From Phoronis ovalis (Eukaryota; Phoronida; Phoronidae): 17,606 bases of DNA. Position 1 is the stretch's first letter. Each line of letters begins with the position of its first letter. The notes beneath the pieces were generated by a model. The model did not search any database and had not been told where the DNA came from. It worked only from the letters and a program-made list of their open reading frames with translations. Below, piece after piece: positions 14,063-17,606 of the stretch. The DNA lies in the NCBI GenBank assembly GCA_028565635.1, contig JAOXYB010020215.1, forward strand, positions 1 to 17,606, in the 5' to 3' direction. Made by a program: the position numbers and the translations under genes.

Positions 14063-16762
14063 CTGAAAGTAACAAAATTTATTAATTTTTTTAAACCATA
14101 CAAATTTTTTCATTATAACGCTACTGCCTTAAAAACATAGAGAGGTTTCAAATATAAATGGATTCTGACGAGGAGAGCTTTACTCAACTGTGTATGCAGA
14201 CTTTATGCACAAATGAGAAATACACAATGGCAATAATGGGGTTGAAGATCGCCAGGCTTATTTTCAAAGTATTTGGCAATAGTCACAGCATCTATGATAA
14301 AAATCATGGATCTTATTCTACCGTCTTGTTTATTCACATACTGTTCTATGCAAGCTTCATTTCGGGTACTGTACCAATTTGGGTATTTACCATTTTATTG
14401 TACACTACAGTCGCATGCAAGGACTTGATAAGAAAATGTTGTAGTTGTTTTTATAAAGAACTTATTTTTATGTACTGACATTGCAATAGTAGTCATAACT
14501 CAAACCCGGTCTCCAAATTACAATCTTTACACATAGATTATTGATTTCATGAAAAAGATTTCATTCTGCTTGAAGATCAGTATCAATTTTGTATTCTTTC
14601 TATAATAAATTAAGCTCATAAGGCCGGAAGTGCTGTACATATAACCGCACTGACAATATCTATTGATCCACCAGAATGATAAGAACATACTACTATTTCC
14701 CAGAATTGCCTACAATGTACACCTACTATATATTGGATGCCTTGCTTTAAATGTGACACAGAAATTATTTTCAAATATATACACGCACAGCCAAAAATCT
14801 CATCACCATATTGGGAGAAATTCCAAAGTTATATTCATTTTGCTAATACACTTAATGATAGACATGCAAAATTTTAAAAAAACTGCTAAATTGTAGTTTG
14901 GCTTATAAATAATCAAAGAAATTCTAAAACTCCAAAAAGTAGTTAATTATGATTGTATATATTGCTTCCCCAGGTTATGTATGCACCACATACATTTAAG
15001 TCATTAACAAACCTGGTACACTTATAGCTAGCAGCTATGTTCACTAGAGTATAAATTATGGATTATAGAAATGTCAAAAAAAATGACATTATCGATTTAA
15101 GGAAGTCTACCATATTGACAACACAGTTTCAGGTTACTACTTTCTACTTCAGAAGCAATGTCATTAACAGTTGAAAGTATAGAATAATATCTCACTAATT
15201 GCAGGTATACTTGAGGAACTGACATGCAAAAAAGCTTCTGCTAATGATGATATATGTGTAACATGTAGTTAATGAGTCAAAGCATGATTGTGTGCTACAT
15301 TAAATTACTAATTTAAGATCAGCAAAAGAGGTGTACACGAGATTTTCTGTAAATGGCTCAGGTCAAAACATGTCAGCAAATTTTCTTATAAATTTCCCAC
15401 CCAATTAATAAAGTAGCCTCTTAATGCTACAACCAGTGTGGCATCTCAATTACACAAGATCAAAGAATTACTTTTCAACATGCAGAATCAGAAACAGTGG
15501 AACAAATGTTTCAGGTATTAGTCTGACACTTTATGTTTTTCCATGTCCAGGTTGCATTTCACAAGAATAAGTTTTTCTGCACAATCATTTATTGTCTTGT
15601 TATACTGGAAAAACCCTAAGTATGACCCAATGATATATACATTAGTATATTTGTTAAAAAAAACTGTATGTGATAAATAATGTTTTTCATACAGAAATGC
15701 ATTTAAAGTGACAAGATTACAGGAATAAATCTTCACTAAGTAATATAATGTTGGCGAAAGAACTCGATCCAAATCCAATTTGTAACCAAATGAGTGCATA
15801 TTGATCTTGAAATAGAGAACAGCATTGTAATTTTTGCTAGAAAAAATTTCTGTGCAGTGTTTGTTGCTAGTTATATCATTAACTGTCCTCCTTCCACTGT
15901 CATGATGTTCAAACGCATACCAAATTCAAAACACACATTGGACTAGTAGACTATTTAGCAATTTCACAAAATAAATTTTACATCAAATGGGCAAATAACC
16001 AAAAATGTTTAGCATTAACAAAAAAATATGACTTTTTTCAGAGGGTAATATGTTTCACTTCTATTTTTAGCTGAAAATCCAATTAGTGGAGCTAGAGTAG
16101 AAATGTGAATTCTGGTTACTAGTGTACAAGCTGTTGTTCTATTTGTAGTAGGAAATGAAATCAGGCAAGCAAAGATGATACAAAAATACATTAGAATTAA
16201 TTATTTATGTAGATTGTGTCTATTATTAGACATGAACTTTCACCATGTGCTATTTACATAGAATTCAAATTTGCATTCTGAATATAGTGAATAAGTCAAG
16301 CTGCCTGCGCAATACAAAATATTTGCTGCAAGATTCACAGTATAATTTTTAGGTCTTTTTCTATTGGGTGTAATGTTAAGCAATTTCTAGAAATTAGTAA
16401 AATAACATAGGAAACAATTTATCAAACTTGTCAACAGGCACTGCCTCTAGTCTAATGGACATGTGAAACTTGCAGGTATCTGCATGTACGTATAAAAAAA
16501 TAATGCATCCTACAGCATAATAATAAACTTTTAAGGTATCAGTGGAGAGTGCAAATTCCGAGGACAAAACCAACACAGAGGTATCGTACAATAAAACCGC
16601 CTATTCGGAATACAAAACATGGCACAAAAGTATATAATACAACCATGTGACGATATATTAGAACTGAGTATATTATATATGGTTAAATTTCACCTTAATG
16701 TCATTAAGTCACATATGCGAACATGCAACTTCACACAATAAGGTACAGTGGAAAAAACTTAC
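14063..16762 (-). other. PKA-C intron 2
   Basis: The longest intron in the window (2.7 kb), AT-rich. It contains a 106-codon plus-strand open frame (14158-14478) with two hydrophobic stretches but no recognised family. No alternative exon 2 or 3, RNA gene or clear repeat was found. Confidence 0.75.
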
Positions 16763-16824
16763 TTGTGCTGGTTCATCCCATTTTCTCAAAAATTCTTCTT
16801 TGGCTTGCTGCAGAAATGCTTTAA
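16763..16824 (-). CDS. PKA-C: PKA-C exon 2: N-terminal A-helix
   Basis: Encodes part of Val15 and residues 16-35: KAFLQQAKEEFLRKWDEPAQ. This is the amphipathic A-helix with Phe26 and Trp30, which pack on the kinase core. 62 nt. It starts in phase 1 (TT completes a Val codon begun in exon 1) after the strong acceptor CTTTTTGCAG, and ends with CAA|GTAAGT. About 14 of 21 residues match recalled human, the lowest of all the exons, as expected for this segment. Too short to show as a free reading frame; identified by alignment and splice sites. Confidence 0.92.
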
Positions 16825-17606
16825 CTGCAAAAAGAAAAAGACAGTCAATATTTCCTGCTAAAAACAATCTCCAATACAACAAATTGATTACAGCTTAACA
16901 CGACTTGGATTTCGTGGTAGTACTGTGGTGCTTCATAAATTTATTAACAAATAATGTTGATGAAGTAGTGAGTAACCACAGCACAAGGAAGTCACATTTC
17001 ATTGCAACTGGTAACAAAATTGTAATTTGAGACACATACACATTTTATTAGTGGAACACTTTTACATTTGCCAGCAGGATTCTTCAACCAAAAAATATCG
17101 AAACATAGCATATAAGGCGATTGGTGTCACTATACAGCATGCATTATTAGTTTAATTTATTATTATTATTTACTTTTATATGAAATCTACAACTTTAAAC
17201 TGACCAATGTACCTGCCCGGAGGTACTAAGGTTACATCTACATAGGATGTGCCGCTTGAGTGGATCCATTTTTTAAAAACCAAATTAGCAGAGAAGATCC
17301 AGTTTTGGACCGAATTAGCAGAGTGGATCTGTTTGTTTTTTTTAATAAATAAGTGGAATTCATCTGGCTTCTGACTAAAATAAACCAGTTTTCTAAGACA
17401 CGTAAAATTAGCAATCAAGTTTTTTAGCAAAAAATGTTAGGCAAACCAGTTTTTTGGCAGAGAACAAGAGGTCTGCGGGTGCAGACAGATGCCCATCATA
17501 TAATGTAGTTTATGTAGTTGTAAAGCCAACTTTGTATGTATAAGAGTTGTAAGGTTGATAATAGAGGGAAAATCTTCAAAGTGATTTACGTGAACATTAC
17601 AAACAA
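16825..17606 (-). other. PKA-C intron 1 or 5' flank, exon 1 not found
   Basis: A minus-strand MGN-type start (ATG-GGN-AAY) followed by a phase-1 donor would mark the myristoylated first exon. None was found here. In other animals PKA-C has alternative first exons, so an unusual one could be hidden. The only structure is an (ATT)n run near 17157-17171 and a cluster of short repeats at 17283-17460. Confidence 0.6.
17283..17460. repeat. cluster of short interspersed repeats
   Basis: AATTAGCAGAG occurs at 17283-17293 and 17313-17323 (period 30), and AATTAGCA again at 17406-17413. AAACCAGTTTT occurs at 17382-17392 and 17443-17453, and GGATC-type words recur nearby. This looks like an old low-copy tandem array or the worn end of a mobile element. 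No open frame or terminal repeat supports a class. Confidence 0.5.

Noticed and set aside
14158-14478. 106-codon plus-strand reading frame with two hydrophobic stretches in PKA-C intron 2
   Set aside because: It starts MDSDEESF and could pass for a small membrane protein, but no family is recognised and no promoter, poly(A) signal or conservation evidence is available. Hydrophobic runs are common in T-rich DNA.
17157-17171. ATT microsatellite
   Set aside because: Very short and ordinary in AT-rich DNA.
17176-17430. 84-codon minus-strand reading frame near the right edge as PKA-C exon 1 or a mobile-element protein
   Set aside because: The translation is dominated by the short DNA repeat there, lacks an MGN start, and resembles no transposase or reverse transcriptase motif.

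Overview
The window is nuclear DNA from an animal. It is AT-rich and intron-dense. It holds two protein-coding genes lying tail to tail: the last exon of a PARP-family gene on the plus strand (left end), and almost all of a cAMP-dependent protein kinase catalytic subunit gene (PKA-C) on the minus strand (about 4.5-16.8 kb). No bacterial or viral features, tRNA, rRNA or CRISPR array were seen. A mollusc is my best guess, because mutually exclusive exon cassettes at this same place in PKA-C were reported long ago for the sea slug Aplysia. Another invertebrate phylum is possible.

Layout. 1-248: end of an intron, with a 67-bp tandem duplication that doubles the 3' splice site. 249-1347: terminal exon of a PARP-like protein. 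It has a PARP catalytic fold with a Y-Y-L triad in place of H-Y-E, a long proline-rich tail, a 14-residue tandem repeat, and a C-terminal CIIQ that fits a CaaX prenylation signal. 1348-4528: the 3' UTRs of both genes and the space between them, with short tandem repeats and a diverged repeat family. 4529-16824: PKA-C, with coding exons 2 to 10 by vertebrate numbering. Every exon has the same coding length as recalled human PRKACA, so there is no insertion or deletion over 336 residues. Exon 1 (the myristoylated N-terminus) is not seen and probably lies beyond the right edge. 16825-17606: intron 1 or 5' flank, with a short AT-rich repeat cluster.

The main discovery is that exon 6, which encodes the alpha-E helix and the YRDLKPEN catalytic loop, is present in three intact tandem copies (6a 9560-9686, 6b 9090-9216, 6c 8724-8850). 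Each is 127 nt with the same phases and working splice sites, and each encodes a different but fully catalytic version. Because 127 is 3n+1, using two copies or none shifts the frame. Copies 6b and 6c also begin with TGA, so joining either after another exon 6 gives an immediate in-frame stop. One gene could therefore make three PKA catalytic isoforms, with the reading frame enforcing the choice of one. A strong hairpin sits directly behind the 6a donor.

The two genes show no obvious functional link. The PARP-like protein resembles the architecture of vertebrate PARP13/ZAP-L (dead PARP domain plus CaaX), while PKA-C is a core signalling kinase.
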